From Streptomyces sp. CA-278952 (GTDB lineage: Bacteria; Actinomycetota; Actinomycetes; Streptomycetales; Streptomycetaceae): a DNA stretch of 64,000 bases. The notes below the pieces were generated by a model, which did no database searches, was not told the DNA's origin, and worked only from the letters and a program-made list of their open reading frames with translations. Shown one piece after another: positions 15,866 through 24,552 of the stretch (position 1 is the stretch's first letter; each line of letters starts with the position of its first letter). The position numbers were made by a program, and so were the translations under genes. The stretch spans positions 806,001 through 870,000 of the forward strand of contig NZ_CP112880.1 of assembly GCF_028747205.1 (NCBI RefSeq), read 5' to 3'.

Positions 15866-16885
15866 TCAGCGGTTGCTGCTGATGGTCTCCCGCGCCGCGC
15901 GCAGGGATTCCTTCAGGGACCCCATCGTGGCGAGCACCGCCGTGGGCTCGTAACCGCAGTGCGCCATGCAGTTGGCGCAGCGAGGGTCCTTGCCCCGGCC
16001 GTACTTCTCCCAGTCGGTCTCCTCGATGAGCTGACGGTACGTCGGTACGTAGCCGTCGTTCATCAGGTAGCAGGGGCGCTGCCAGCCGAAGAGCGAGTAG
16101 TTGGGGATCGCCCACGCGGTGCACGGGAAGTCCGCCTTGCCCTCCAGGAAGTCCAGGAAGAGCGGTGAGTGGTTGAGCCGCCAGCGGGCCCGGTTGCCGC
16201 CGGCGAAGGCCTTCTTGAACAGCTCGCGGGTCTGCTCGACGCCGAGGAAGTGCTCCTGGTCGGGGGCCTTCTCGTAGGCGTAGGCGGGCGAGATCATCAT
16301 CTCGTCGACGTGCAGGTCGTCGTTGAGGTAGTTGAGGACCTCGATGATGGTCTGCGGGGTGTCGGTGTTGAAGAAGGTGGAGTTGGTGGTGACACGGAAA
16401 CCGCGCCGCTTCGCCTCCTTCATCGCGGCGACGGCCTCGTCGAAGACGCCTTCCTTGGCGACCGACTCGTCGTGCCGTTCTCGCAGTCCGTCGATGTGCA
16501 CGGCGAAGGCGAAGTACGGGGACGGGGTGAACTTGTCGAGCTTCTTCCGCATCAGCATCGCGTTGGTGCAGAGGAAGACGTACTTCTTCCTGGCGACGAG
16601 CTGGCGCACGATCTCGTCGATCTGGGGGTGCATCAACGGTTCACCACCGGCGATGGACACCATGGGAGCGCCGGATTCGAGCACCGCGCCCACCGCCTGG
16701 GCGACCGGCATGCGCTGCTTCAGGACACCGGCCGGGTGCTGGATCTTCCCGCACCCCTCGCAGGCGAGGTTGCAGGCGAACAACGGCTCCAGCTCGACGA
16801 TCAGCGGGAACTTCTCACGCTTGCGGAGCTTCTGTTCGAAGAGATACGTCGCGACCTTGATGGACTGACGGAGCGGCATGGCCAT
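15866..16885 (-). CDS. hpnH: Adenosylhopane synthase (radical SAM HpnH)
   Basis: A 339-residue radical SAM enzyme that couples the 5'-deoxyadenosyl radical to diploptene to give adenosylhopane, the first step of extended hopanoid synthesis. The [4Fe-4S] ligands Cys38, Cys42 and Cys45 are in FACNLACEGCGKIQ. SIAGGEPL binds SAM. A C-terminal Cys group (DPRCANCMAHCGYEP) is typical of HpnH. ATG 16885 is chosen over the more upstream in-frame ATG at 16924 because AGGAGGTGAG precedes it perfectly. That ribosome site is made of the last codons and stop of hpnG, so the two genes are translationally coupled. Confidence 0.95.
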   Translation of the reverse strand: MAMPLRQSIKVATYLFEQKLRKREKFPLIVELEPLFACNLACEGCGKIQHPAGVLKQRMPVAQAVGAVLESGAPMVSIAGGEPLMHPQIDEIVRQLVARKKYVFLCTNAMLMRKKLDKFTPSPYFAFAVHIDGLRERHDESVAKEGVFDEAVAAMKEAKRRGFRVTTNSTFFNTDTPQTIIEVLNYLNDDLHVDEMMISPAYAYEKAPDQEHFLGVEQTRELFKKAFAGGNRARWRLNHSPLFLDFLEGKADFPCTAWAIPNYSLFGWQRPCYLMNDGYVPTYRQLIEETDWEKYGRGKDPRCANCMAHCGYEPTAVLATMGSLKESLRAARETISSNR

Positions 16886-16890
16886 CTGGC

Positions 16891-17538
16891 TCACCTCCTG
16901 GGGAGCGTTAAGGATCGGTGCCATTCGTAGAAAGCCGGAAGGACGGCACGGAGAACGCGGAACGCCGATATTCCACCGCGTACCGTGCCGATACGGACGA
17001 GCTCATGCTCGGGAGCGTCCACGACCACCCGGACGGCCGCAACCGGGCGGGGCCCGTGGCACAGGGCGGTACGCAGTGTCGCGGCGGACTCCATGTCCAC
17101 CGCGATGGCACCGCCCGCCCGCAGCGCGGCCCGCTCGGAGCCCCGTACGACGTGGTCGGAGCCGGTGAGCGGGCCGGTGTGGATCCTGCGGCCCGGAACG
17201 GCCCTGGCGAGCGCGGCGACCAGGACGCCGGTGCCCGTGCAGGGGGTGATGCCGTCCGCGTCCCGGGTCTCCTCGGCGACGACGAGGTCCCCCGGGTGCA
17301 TCCCCGGGGCGAGGCCGGCGCAGAAGCCGGAGGCGATCACTGCGGCGTCGGAAATCCCCCCGGGGCCCAGGAGCCGCGCCACGGCCGCCTCCGCCGCCCG
17401 GGGCCCCATGCCGGTGCGCAGGACCCGGACCGGGCCCGGGGTGCCCCTGCCGCTGCGCAGAGCCACCTGCTCGATGCCGAGGGCGCAGGCGACCAGCAGG
17501 GGCGTCGCGGGACTCCCCTGCCGTCTCGGATCGCCCAT
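16891..17538 (-). CDS. hpnG: Hopanoid-associated nucleoside phosphorylase HpnG
   Basis: A 215-residue protein of the purine-nucleoside-phosphorylase fold that removes adenine from adenosylhopane. Conserved features are VLRTGMGPRAAEAA, ASGFCAGLAPGMHPGDLVVAEE and AVDMESAA (the family's DMESA motif), then AVRVVVDAP. The ATG overlaps the shc stop (TGATG). Residue 210 is encoded by TTA (16911-16909), the rare leucine codon read only by the bldA tRNA in Streptomyces. It is the only TTA I found in any gene called in this window. Efficient translation of hpnG, and coupled hpnH, may thus depend on bldA. Confidence 0.92.
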   Translation of the reverse strand: MGDPRRQGSPATPLLVACALGIEQVALRSGRGTPGPVRVLRTGMGPRAAEAAVARLLGPGGISDAAVIASGFCAGLAPGMHPGDLVVAEETRDADGITPCTGTGVLVAALARAVPGRRIHTGPLTGSDHVVRGSERAALRAGGAIAVDMESAATLRTALCHGPRPVAAVRVVVDAPEHELVRIGTVRGGISAFRVLRAVLPAFYEWHRSLTLPRR

Positions 17539-19535
17539 CAGGCCCCCTCGGCGGCGGTCGCGCGGTCGGCGAACGGGTCGCCGTACACATAGCGCCCGAG
17601 TGCGGTGAGAGGGAAGACCTGCCGGTAGAGGTGGTAGTTGATGGAGAAGTCCCAGGGGAAGCCGGTCCCGGTGAAATACGGCTCGTCCCAGGAGCCGTCG
17701 GCCTGCTGCGTCTCGGTCAGCCAGATGACGCCGCGGGCGACCGGGCGGGTGTTGCGCCGGCCGGCGGCGAGGAGCGCCAACAGCGCCCAGGCGGTCTGGG
17801 AGGCCGTGGACTCACCGTGTCCGATCCACTTCTCCTCCTGGTAGGAGCGCAGGTCCTCGCCCCAGCCGCCGTCGTCGTTCTGGACGGACTCCAGCCAGGC
17901 GACGGCCCGGCGGATCGCGGGATGCCCGGCGGGCAGTCCGGCCGTGATCAGGGCGGGCACCACGGACCCGGTGCCGTATACGTAGTTGACGCCCCAGCGG
18001 CCGAACCAGGCCCCGCACGGCTCCTGTTCGGCGAGCAGCCACTCGATGCCCTCGCGGGTACGGGGGTGGCTCGCGAGCCCTTCGACGGCGAGCATCTCCA
18101 CGACATGGCCGGTGACGTCGGCCGACGGCGGGTCGATGACCTCGCCGAAGTCGCAGAAGGGCAGACGGTTGGGGAAGGGGCTGGTGTTGTCGGCGTCGAA
18201 CGCGCCCCAGGCACCGTTGCGGGACTGCATCCCGAGGCTCCAGCGGACCCCGCGGTCGATGGCCGCCTGCATACGGGCGGGGTCGGGGTGGCGCACCCGG
18301 CGCAGCGCCAGGACGACTTCCGCGGTGTCGTCGATGTCCGGGTAGTTGTCGTTGTGGAACTCGAACGCCCAGCCTCCTGGGGCGAGTCCGGGCTTCCGCA
18401 CCGACCAGTCGCCGGGTCTGGTGATCTCCTCGGCCAGCATCCAGTCGGCGGCCTTCACCAGGGCGGGGTGGTCGGGTCTCAGCCCGGCGTCGGCCAGGGC
18501 GATGGTGGCGAGGCAGGTGTCCCAGACGGGCGACTGGCAGGCCTCGACCATGCGGGCGCCGTCCTCGCGCCGGACGGCGAACCGGTCGAGCGAGGCCAGG
18601 CCCGCCTTCATCACCGGGTGGTCGAGGTCGTAACCCAGCAGGTGCAGGGCGATGACGGAGTAGACGGCGGGCGGCTGGATCCCGCCCCAGCAACCGTCGT
18701 TCTCCTGGCGCTCGATGATCCAGCGGGCGGCCAGGTTCATCGCGATGCGGCGCAGTGGGCGCGGGGCGACCTTGTGGTAGAGGTGCAGCCCTCTGTCGAG
18801 GCGCTGGAAGATTCCGTCCCAACTGGCGGGCGGGGCAAGCTTCCTGGGCGGGTTGGGGTGGCCCCGATCGGTGTGCAGTTCGTCCAGGGCGAAGGGAGCC
18901 GGGCGCACCGGGCGTTTGGCGGAGACGATGGTGAGCGGCACGATGGTCTGCCGGGCCCAGCAGCCGAAGTCGTAGATGTTGAGCGGGACCCACTTGGGGA
19001 AGAACATCAGCTCGGGCGGCAGCTCGGGGAGGTCGTCCCACTTCCACCAGCCGAACAGCGCCAGCCAGATGCGGGTGAAGACGCGGGCGGCCGCGATGCC
19101 GCCCTGTTCCCTGATCCAGCCGGAGGCGCGGGCCATGTGCGGCTCGTCGGGGCGGTCCCCGGCCAGCCGCAGCGCGACGTACGCCTCGATCGTGGCGGAG
19201 AGGTCGCCCGGTCCGCCGTAGAAGGTGTTCCAGGTGCCGTCGCCGAGCTGTTCGCCACGGATGAAGAGGGCGGCCGCCCGGGTGGTCTCCGGGTCCTGGA
19301 TGGAGAGGAACTGACGCAGGAGCAGGTCCTCGGCGTCCATCGTGACGTTGGTGGCGAGGTCGCCCTTCCACCAGCCCTGCTCGTCCTGTCTGCCGAGGAG
19401 GTGCTCCACCGAGCGTTCCGCGGCCCGACGCGCGGCGACGGTCACGTCGTCCGCGGCGGCTGTCGTGTCGGTCGGATCGTGGGCCGGGGCCTCGGGGTTC
19501 GCGGTCCCGGTCGATCCGTCGGTCGTCGCTGTCAT
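17538..19535 (-). CDS. shc: Squalene-hopene cyclase
   Basis: A 665-residue class II triterpene cyclase that folds squalene into hopene and hopanol at the membrane. The protonating motif DIDDTA is at residues 400-405 (Asp400, Asp402, Asp403). Several QW repeats are visible (for example GRQDEQGWWKGDL near residue 50, GMQSRNGAWGAFD, VQNDDGGWGEDL, TQQADGSWDEPYF). The length is normal for bacterial enzymes. The stop overlaps the hpnG start; the upstream gene ends 107 bases before the ATG, so a secondary promoter in the gap is possible. Confidence 0.97.
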   Translation of the reverse strand: MTATTDGSTGTANPEAPAHDPTDTTAAADDVTVAARRAAERSVEHLLGRQDEQGWWKGDLATNVTMDAEDLLLRQFLSIQDPETTRAAALFIRGEQLGDGTWNTFYGGPGDLSATIEAYVALRLAGDRPDEPHMARASGWIREQGGIAAARVFTRIWLALFGWWKWDDLPELPPELMFFPKWVPLNIYDFGCWARQTIVPLTIVSAKRPVRPAPFALDELHTDRGHPNPPRKLAPPASWDGIFQRLDRGLHLYHKVAPRPLRRIAMNLAARWIIERQENDGCWGGIQPPAVYSVIALHLLGYDLDHPVMKAGLASLDRFAVRREDGARMVEACQSPVWDTCLATIALADAGLRPDHPALVKAADWMLAEEITRPGDWSVRKPGLAPGGWAFEFHNDNYPDIDDTAEVVLALRRVRHPDPARMQAAIDRGVRWSLGMQSRNGAWGAFDADNTSPFPNRLPFCDFGEVIDPPSADVTGHVVEMLAVEGLASHPRTREGIEWLLAEQEPCGAWFGRWGVNYVYGTGSVVPALITAGLPAGHPAIRRAVAWLESVQNDDGGWGEDLRSYQEEKWIGHGESTASQTAWALLALLAAGRRNTRPVARGVIWLTETQQADGSWDEPYFTGTGFPWDFSINYHLYRQVFPLTALGRYVYGDPFADRATAAEGA

Positions 19536-19642
19536 GAGCTTCCCCTTACGTGCAGTCGGTTCTCTGCTGTGCTGGGGTCACCGTCGGCCGGCGCCCGGTG
19601 AGGGGCGCCGGCCGGCGACTGCGAGTCATATGCGAAGCGTTG

Positions 19643-20746
19643 TCATCTCTTTCGTACCACCACGAAGTCGGCAAGCTCGGTGAGCTGTTCCCTCACCCGG
19701 TGGGGCATGTCGACGGCGTGCAGCGCCTCGATGGCGATTCCGTGCTGACGACGAGCTTCCTGAGCGGTCCACTCGCGGCCGCCCGCCTCCTCGATGAGGG
19801 CCGCGCGGGCGGCGAACTCCTCTTCGGAGAAGCTGTCGAAGTCGTTGCTCTTGGCGTCGGCGGCGAGCAGTTCGCCCAGCCGGTCGGAGGCCTCGCCGCC
19901 CGCGGCGAGCGCCGCGACGACGGGCAGGGACTTCTTGCGCTGGCGCAGGTCGCTCCAGGTCTGCTTGCCGGTGGCCTCCGGGTCGCCCCAGATGCCGAGG
20001 AGGTCGTCGACGGCCTGGAAGGCGAGGCCGAGGTGGTAGCCGTACGCCTCCAGGGTGTCGGCGGTGCGGTCGTCGGCGCCGCCGAGCACCGCGCCGATGG
20101 AGACGGCGCAGGCCAGCAGGGCGCCGGTCTTGTTGCCCTCCATCTCCAGGCACTCCTCGACGGTGACCCGCTCGCGGTGCTCGTAGGAGATGTCCTGGGC
20201 CTGCCCGTCGATGAGCTTGCGGGTGGCGGTGGTCAGCCGGCGGGCCGCGCGGCCCGCCTCGACGGTGCCGAGCTCCAGCAGCAGGTCGTAGGCGAGCGCG
20301 AAGAGCGCGTCGCCGACCAGGATCGCCTGGGCGGGGCCGTGGACCTTCCAGACGGTGTCGCGGTGGCGGCGCTGCTCGTCGCCGTCCATCAGGTCGTCGT
20401 GCAGCAGCGAGAAGTTGTGCACGAGTTCGACGGCCACGGCGCCGGGGATGCCGGCCTCGGCGGGGGCCCCCGCCGCCTCGGCGGACAGCAGGGCGAGCGC
20501 GGGGCGCACGGCCTTGCCGCCGTCGCCGTCCGAGGGCTGCCCCTCGGCGTCGATCCAGCCGAAGTGGTAGGCGGCGACGGTGTCCATGGGCGGCGCGAGC
20601 CGGCCGACGGCAGCCCGCAGGACCGGCGCTGACAGGGCTCGTCCGCGCTCCAGAAGCGCGGTGACGTCCGCGGTGTCCGCCACGGTGTCGAAAGCCGGAT
20701 TCGCCGGGGTCACAGACTCTCCTCTTGTTCCGGTGGTACTGCTCAT
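19643..20746 (-). CDS. Polyprenyl (farnesyl) diphosphate synthase
   Basis: A 367-residue trans-isoprenyl diphosphate synthase. The first Asp-rich motif is HDDLMD (Asp117, Asp118, Asp121) with the following Arg residues (QRRHRD), and the second is QAVDDLLGIWGD (Asp247, Asp248). KAVRP and the GNKTG region also fit the family. Placed between hpnE and shc, it most likely supplies farnesyl diphosphate for squalene. The ATG at 20746 has AGGAGGCGGC just upstream and overlaps the hpnE stop (ATGA), so the genes are coupled. The N-terminal 20 residues are Ser/Thr-rich; a GTG 33 bases downstream is an alternative start. Confidence 0.93.
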   Translation of the reverse strand: MSSTTGTRGESVTPANPAFDTVADTADVTALLERGRALSAPVLRAAVGRLAPPMDTVAAYHFGWIDAEGQPSDGDGGKAVRPALALLSAEAAGAPAEAGIPGAVAVELVHNFSLLHDDLMDGDEQRRHRDTVWKVHGPAQAILVGDALFALAYDLLLELGTVEAGRAARRLTTATRKLIDGQAQDISYEHRERVTVEECLEMEGNKTGALLACAVSIGAVLGGADDRTADTLEAYGYHLGLAFQAVDDLLGIWGDPEATGKQTWSDLRQRKKSLPVVAALAAGGEASDRLGELLAADAKSNDFDSFSEEEFAARAALIEEAGGREWTAQEARRQHGIAIEALHAVDMPHRVREQLTELADFVVVRKR

Positions 20747-22128
20747 GCCGCCTCCTGCAGCGGATGTCCTGGGGGACGGCCGAGGTCGTGGAGCGCCGCG
20801 TCGGCGGCGCCGGCGCCGCTGCGCACGGCGCCCTCCATCGTCGCGGGCCAGCCGGTGTCGGTCCAGGCCCCCGCCAGCTGAAGACCGGACAGCCGGGTGC
20901 GGGGGCCGGGGCGCAGCCGCCCGACGCCCGGGGCGGGCGCGAAGGTGGCGGTGCGCTCCCGGGTGACGAAGAAGTCGCGGATGCCCGCGCCGCGGGCGGC
21001 GGGGAGCAGCCGTTCCAGCTCGGGCAGGTAGCGGGAGCGCAGTTCGGCGACGGGCAGGTCGATCTCGTCCTGGGCGGCCGACTGCGAGACCGCCAGATAC
21101 TGCCCGGGGCCCGTCAGCCCGGAGGAGTGGGTGCGGTCGAAGACCCACTGGACCGGGGAGCCGATCGCGGCGAAGAACGGCCTGCGCAGCACCTTGCGGT
21201 CGTAGATCACGTGCACGTTCAGGATGGGCGCGCATGCGATGTCGAGCAGCAGGTCCGGTTCGTCCAGCGCGCCCGCGGGCAGCAGGTCGTGGGTCTCGGT
21301 CTGCGGCACGGCCAGGACGACGGTGTCGGCGGTGATCCGCTCCCCCGCCGTCTCGACGTTCCAGCGGCCGTCCTCGGTGCGGGTGAGGGAGCCGGCCTTG
21401 GCGCGCAGTTCGGTGCGGACGCCCGCGGTGTCCAGGGCCTTGCGGGCGAGGGTGTCGTGCAGCTCGCCGAGCGGCACGGTGGCCCAGCCGATGTCGGCGG
21501 CGCCGGGCTCGGAGAGCAGGCCGGTCTTGAAGACCTTCGCCGCGAGCGCCATGGAGGCGTTGGGGGCGGTGGCGTTGAGCGTGGCGACGCCGACAAGGTC
21601 CCAGAGGGCCTCGATGGCGCGCTCCGACTGGCCGTGCCGTCGCAGCCAGGTCGCGAAGTCGACGCGGTCCAGCTCGGGGTCGGCGGGGTCCAGGCGGCCG
21701 AGCGCGAGGGCGGCGCGGCCCACGCCCGCCTTCTCGGCGAGCGAGAGGTGGGGATAGGCGGCGAGTCCGCCGGCGAGGTGCAGCGGTACGGGCAGACCGG
21801 TGCGCCGCAGCCGTCCCAGGCGCGGTCCCGCGGCCCGGCCGACATCCAGCACGGGCACGTCGAGGCGGTCCTGGACCGGTGCCAGGTGGGCGGCGTCGAT
21901 CCGGTCGAGGAACCAGCGGTAGCCGGTGCAGCAGCGCAGGTAGACGTGCTGGCCGTTGTCGACGGTGAGGTCGCCGCGCTGGAAGGAGAAGGCGAGGCCG
22001 CCGAGGCGGGGCCGCCCTTCCAGGAGGGTCACCTCGAGTCCGGCGTCGGCGAGGCGGAGTGCCGCCGTGACGCCGGCGAGTCCGCCGCCGACGACGACGG
22101 CGACGGGGCGTGGGCTGTCGTCGTTCAT
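20743..22128 (-). CDS. hpnE: Hydroxysqualene dehydroxylase (squalene-associated FAD-dependent desaturase) HpnE
   Basis: A 461-residue FAD protein of the amine oxidase/phytoene desaturase fold. The dinucleotide-binding motif VVVGGGLAGVTAALRLADAG is near the N-terminus, and the C-terminal FAD block is LAGAWTDTGWPATMEGAVRSG. HpnE reduces hydroxysqualene, made by HpnC and HpnD, to squalene. ATG 22128 is preferred; the frame is open further upstream but that part lacks homology-like content. It lies 118 bases after hpnD and overlaps the prenyl synthase start by four bases. Confidence 0.95.
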   Translation of the reverse strand: MNDDSPRPVAVVVGGGLAGVTAALRLADAGLEVTLLEGRPRLGGLAFSFQRGDLTVDNGQHVYLRCCTGYRWFLDRIDAAHLAPVQDRLDVPVLDVGRAAGPRLGRLRRTGLPVPLHLAGGLAAYPHLSLAEKAGVGRAALALGRLDPADPELDRVDFATWLRRHGQSERAIEALWDLVGVATLNATAPNASMALAAKVFKTGLLSEPGAADIGWATVPLGELHDTLARKALDTAGVRTELRAKAGSLTRTEDGRWNVETAGERITADTVVLAVPQTETHDLLPAGALDEPDLLLDIACAPILNVHVIYDRKVLRRPFFAAIGSPVQWVFDRTHSSGLTGPGQYLAVSQSAAQDEIDLPVAELRSRYLPELERLLPAARGAGIRDFFVTRERTATFAPAPGVGRLRPGPRTRLSGLQLAGAWTDTGWPATMEGAVRSGAGAADAALHDLGRPPGHPLQEAA

Positions 22129-22246
22129 GCGTGCCCCTCCCGCCGGGCCGGTGCGCATCGCCGGGTCCTCACCCTGGAGATCGTCGCAGTCAGTGACGCG
22201 TCGGGCCACTGGAGGGTTGCCCGGGAGCCGGAGCCGCGAAGACGCA

Positions 22247-23200
22247 TCAGGCTCGCCCCCTGGCGGTGAGCTTCGAGATGTGGCGGGCGTCGAGTCCCGA
22301 CAGGCCGCGCACCGCGACGTAGGCCTTCTCGTGGCCGGGCAGCGAGACCCGTCCGCGCAGCACGGCCTCGGGGTCGCGCTCGATCCGGTCGAGGAGGCGG
22401 CGGTAGATTCCGGCCATCGCCGCGACGCAGGCGCCGCTGCGGCGGTCGAGCATCGGCAGCAGCCGGTAGCCCTCGGCGAACAGGGCGCGGGCGCGGCGGA
22501 CCTCGAAGTGGATGAGGCCCGCGAAGTCGGATCCGGGGGGCGGGGTGGTCCGGTGGAAGCCGGCGGAGCAGCCGAATTTGGCCAGGTCGTCGGCGGGCAG
22601 GTAGGTGCGCCCGTTGCCGGCGTCCTCGCGGACGTCGCGGAGGATGTTGGTGAGCTGGAGGGCGAGGCCGAGGGTGTCGGCGTACTCCGCGGCGCGCTCG
22701 GCCCCGCGGGCGCCGGGTGCGGTGCCGAAGACGCCGAGGCTGAGGCGTCCGATGGCTCCGGCGACGCACCGGCAGTAGGCCTTCAGGTCGTCCCAGGTCT
22801 CGTAGGTCGCGCCCCGGACGTCCATCAGGACGCCGTCGATGAGCTCGTCGAGCCCGCCGAGCGGCAGCGGGAACCGCTGGGCGGCGTCGGCGAGCGCGAC
22901 GGCCACCGGGTCGGTGTCGTCCTCGTCGACCGCGTCCTTGCGGATCCGCTCCAGCAGTTCGCGGGTGCTCTCCAGCCGGGTCCGCTTGGTCTCCGGGTCC
23001 AGCTCCCCGTCGCCGATGTCGTCGACACGACGGGAGAAGGCGTACAGCGCCGACATGGCCTGCCGCTTCTCGTACGGCAGCAGCCTGATGCCGTAGGCGA
23101 AGTTCCGGGCCTGCTGTCCGGTGACGGCCTCGCAGTAACTGTATGCGGCCTGCACCGGCGGCGACATGTACGTCGTCTGTCCCTCCACGGTCCGGCTCAC
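22247..23200 (-). CDS. hpnD: Presqualene diphosphate synthase HpnD
   Basis: A 317-residue head-to-head prenyl transferase of the squalene/phytoene synthase fold. The two Asp-rich regions are YAFSRRVDDIGD (Asp60, Asp61, Asp64) and NILRDVREDAGNGRTYLP. HpnD joins two farnesyl diphosphates into presqualene diphosphate. The GTG start overlaps the hpnC stop (GTGA). The two paralogous synthases hpnC and hpnD are adjacent, as in other three-gene bacterial squalene pathways. Confidence 0.95.
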   Translation of the reverse strand: MSRTVEGQTTYMSPPVQAAYSYCEAVTGQQARNFAYGIRLLPYEKRQAMSALYAFSRRVDDIGDGELDPETKRTRLESTRELLERIRKDAVDEDDTDPVAVALADAAQRFPLPLGGLDELIDGVLMDVRGATYETWDDLKAYCRCVAGAIGRLSLGVFGTAPGARGAERAAEYADTLGLALQLTNILRDVREDAGNGRTYLPADDLAKFGCSAGFHRTTPPPGSDFAGLIHFEVRRARALFAEGYRLLPMLDRRSGACVAAMAGIYRRLLDRIERDPEAVLRGRVSLPGHEKAYVAVRGLSGLDARHISKLTARGRA

Positions 23201-24108
23201 CTCTCTCCACGCGCTCTTCGCAAGACGATTCCCACTTCGCGCAGCAGGCTGGGCTTGGTGGGCTTGGGCGGTCCGGGCAGTACGTCGAACCCGGCGGCCG
23301 AGATCGCCGTGAGCGCGCTGCGTCCGCCCCCGACGAATCCGGCGAGGAGCAGCTTGAGTCTGCCGTTGACGCTGCCCACCAGCGGGGGGCCTTCGTCCAG
23401 CAGCTCGCGCGCGCGCTCGGCCTCGTACGCGATCAGGGCGCGCACCGAGGCTCCGGCGGAGGGTGCGGCCAGGTCGGATTCGGTGACCCGGAAGCGTTCC
23501 ATGTCCTCGGCGGGCAGATAGATCCGGTCGCGTTCCAGGTCCTCGGCCACGTCCTGCAGATGCTCGACGATCTGGAGCGCGGTGCAGACCGCGTCGGAGC
23601 GGCGGACGCGTTCCGGGCTCGCGGTGCCGGTGAGGGCGAGGACCAGGCGGCCGACCGGGTTGGCCGAGAGCTCGCAGTAGGCGGCGAGATCGGCGTAGGT
23701 GCCGTAGCGGCGGATCTTCTGGTCCTGGCGGTTGGCCTCGATGAGGCCGAGGAAGGGCTCGGGGGTGAGCGCCCGGCGCCGCACGGTGGGGCGCAGGTTG
23801 CGCAGCAGCGGGTGGTGCGGCTCCTCGCCGGTGGTGGCGAAGACCCGGTGGAGGTCGGTCTCGAAGGCGTCCAGCATGGCGAGGCGGTCATCGCTCTGCT
23901 CCGGCTCCAGGCCGAGCCGGCGGGCGTCGGCGCCGCCGGGGGCCAGGTCGCCGTCGCCGATGTCGTCGACGAGCCGGGCGAAGCCGTAGACCGCCATCAG
24001 GTCGTCGCGCCAGGCGCGGGGCAGGAAGAACGGCGCCACGGGGAAGTTCTCGTCCGCGGCCTTTCTGAGGGTGGCGTCACCGATGCGCGGCGCGGGGGTC
24101 GAGGTCAC
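23197..24108 (-). CDS. hpnC: Hydroxysqualene synthase HpnC
   Basis: A 303-residue squalene/phytoene-synthase-fold enzyme that turns presqualene diphosphate into hydroxysqualene. Its first motif is YGFARLVDDIGDGD and its second is EDLERDRIYLPAEDM. It is the first enzyme gene of the hopanoid operon. The GTG start at 24108 has no good ribosome site of its own, but its GTGA overlaps the stop codon of a 20-codon upstream reading frame, so it is probably translated by coupling. The C-terminus overlaps hpnD by four bases. Confidence 0.95.
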   Translation of the reverse strand: MTSTPAPRIGDATLRKAADENFPVAPFFLPRAWRDDLMAVYGFARLVDDIGDGDLAPGGADARRLGLEPEQSDDRLAMLDAFETDLHRVFATTGEEPHHPLLRNLRPTVRRRALTPEPFLGLIEANRQDQKIRRYGTYADLAAYCELSANPVGRLVLALTGTASPERVRRSDAVCTALQIVEHLQDVAEDLERDRIYLPAEDMERFRVTESDLAAPSAGASVRALIAYEAERARELLDEGPPLVGSVNGRLKLLLAGFVGGGRSALTAISAAGFDVLPGPPKPTKPSLLREVGIVLRRARGER

Positions 24109-24167
24109 TGCGGACCGCCCGGCGCGGGGACGGCGAGACCACGCCGGAGCTGGAGATCTTCCGTCAT
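24105..24167 (-). CDS. Possible 20-residue leader ORF coupled to hpnC
   Basis: A short open frame, MTEDLQLRRGLAVPAPGGPQ, starts at ATG 24167 with GGGAG eleven bases upstream and stops at a TGA that overlaps the hpnC GTG. Since hpnC lacks a ribosome site, this ORF may deliver ribosomes to it. The peptide has no recognisable family. It is short enough to be chance. Confidence 0.4.
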   Translation of the reverse strand: MTEDLQLRRGLAVPAPGGPQ

Positions 24168-24303
24168 TGCCGTCACATCTCCCGTTCTACACTGCTGACC
24201 CAAAACAACCCTTTTCGGACACGCCGCTCGGCCTTCCGAGTGCACTGCGGCAGAGTGGCCGGTGCCGGGGCGTATCGCCCTACTTGCCATGAATCAGCAC
24301 CGC

Positions 24304-24324
24304 TACAGCTTACGTTGTACAGCT
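24304..24324 (-). promoter_or_regulatory. TACAGCT direct repeat in the hopanoid operon promoter region
   Basis: TACAGCT occurs at 24304-24310 and 24318-24324, 14 bases apart and so on roughly the same helix face separation as activator half-sites. It lies about 140 bases upstream of the first hopanoid reading frame in otherwise GC-rich DNA. Its role is unproven. Confidence 0.25.
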
Positions 24325-24433
24325 CACAGGGGGTCGGCGGGGTGGAGGGCCCACCGCCGCTTCCCGGCCGTTCCTGTCAACCTTCCCCGCGCGTGGCGGA
24401 ATTGACGTCATCCGCCGGGAGGAGATCGCCCCC

Positions 24434-24490
24434 GGGCCCTACTGCGGAGGGTCCGCACGCCCCTGGGCCCTACCGCGGAGGGTCCGCACG
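24434..24490. repeat. 26-bp direct repeat with a 31-bp period
   Basis: The block starting GGGCCCTAC and ending GGTCCGCACG occurs at 24434-24459 and again at 24465-24490 with one mismatch. It is in the gap between the ABC ATPase stop and the hopanoid operon start. No coding potential is apparent. Confidence 0.75.
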
Positions 24491-24503
24491 GCGCCGGGCA
24501 CCA

Positions 24504-24539
24504 CGCGGCCCCCGCCGGACCGGTCCGGCGGGGGCCGCG
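24504..24539 (-). terminator. Long perfect palindrome, terminator of the ABC exporter operon
   Basis: Bases 24504-24539 are a perfect 36-base palindrome centred on ACCGGT, 13 bases after the stop of the ABC ATPase gene. It would form a very stable GC-rich hairpin and is the natural end of the seven-gene operon to its right. Confidence 0.8.
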
Positions 24540-24552
24540 GCGAACGTTCGGG

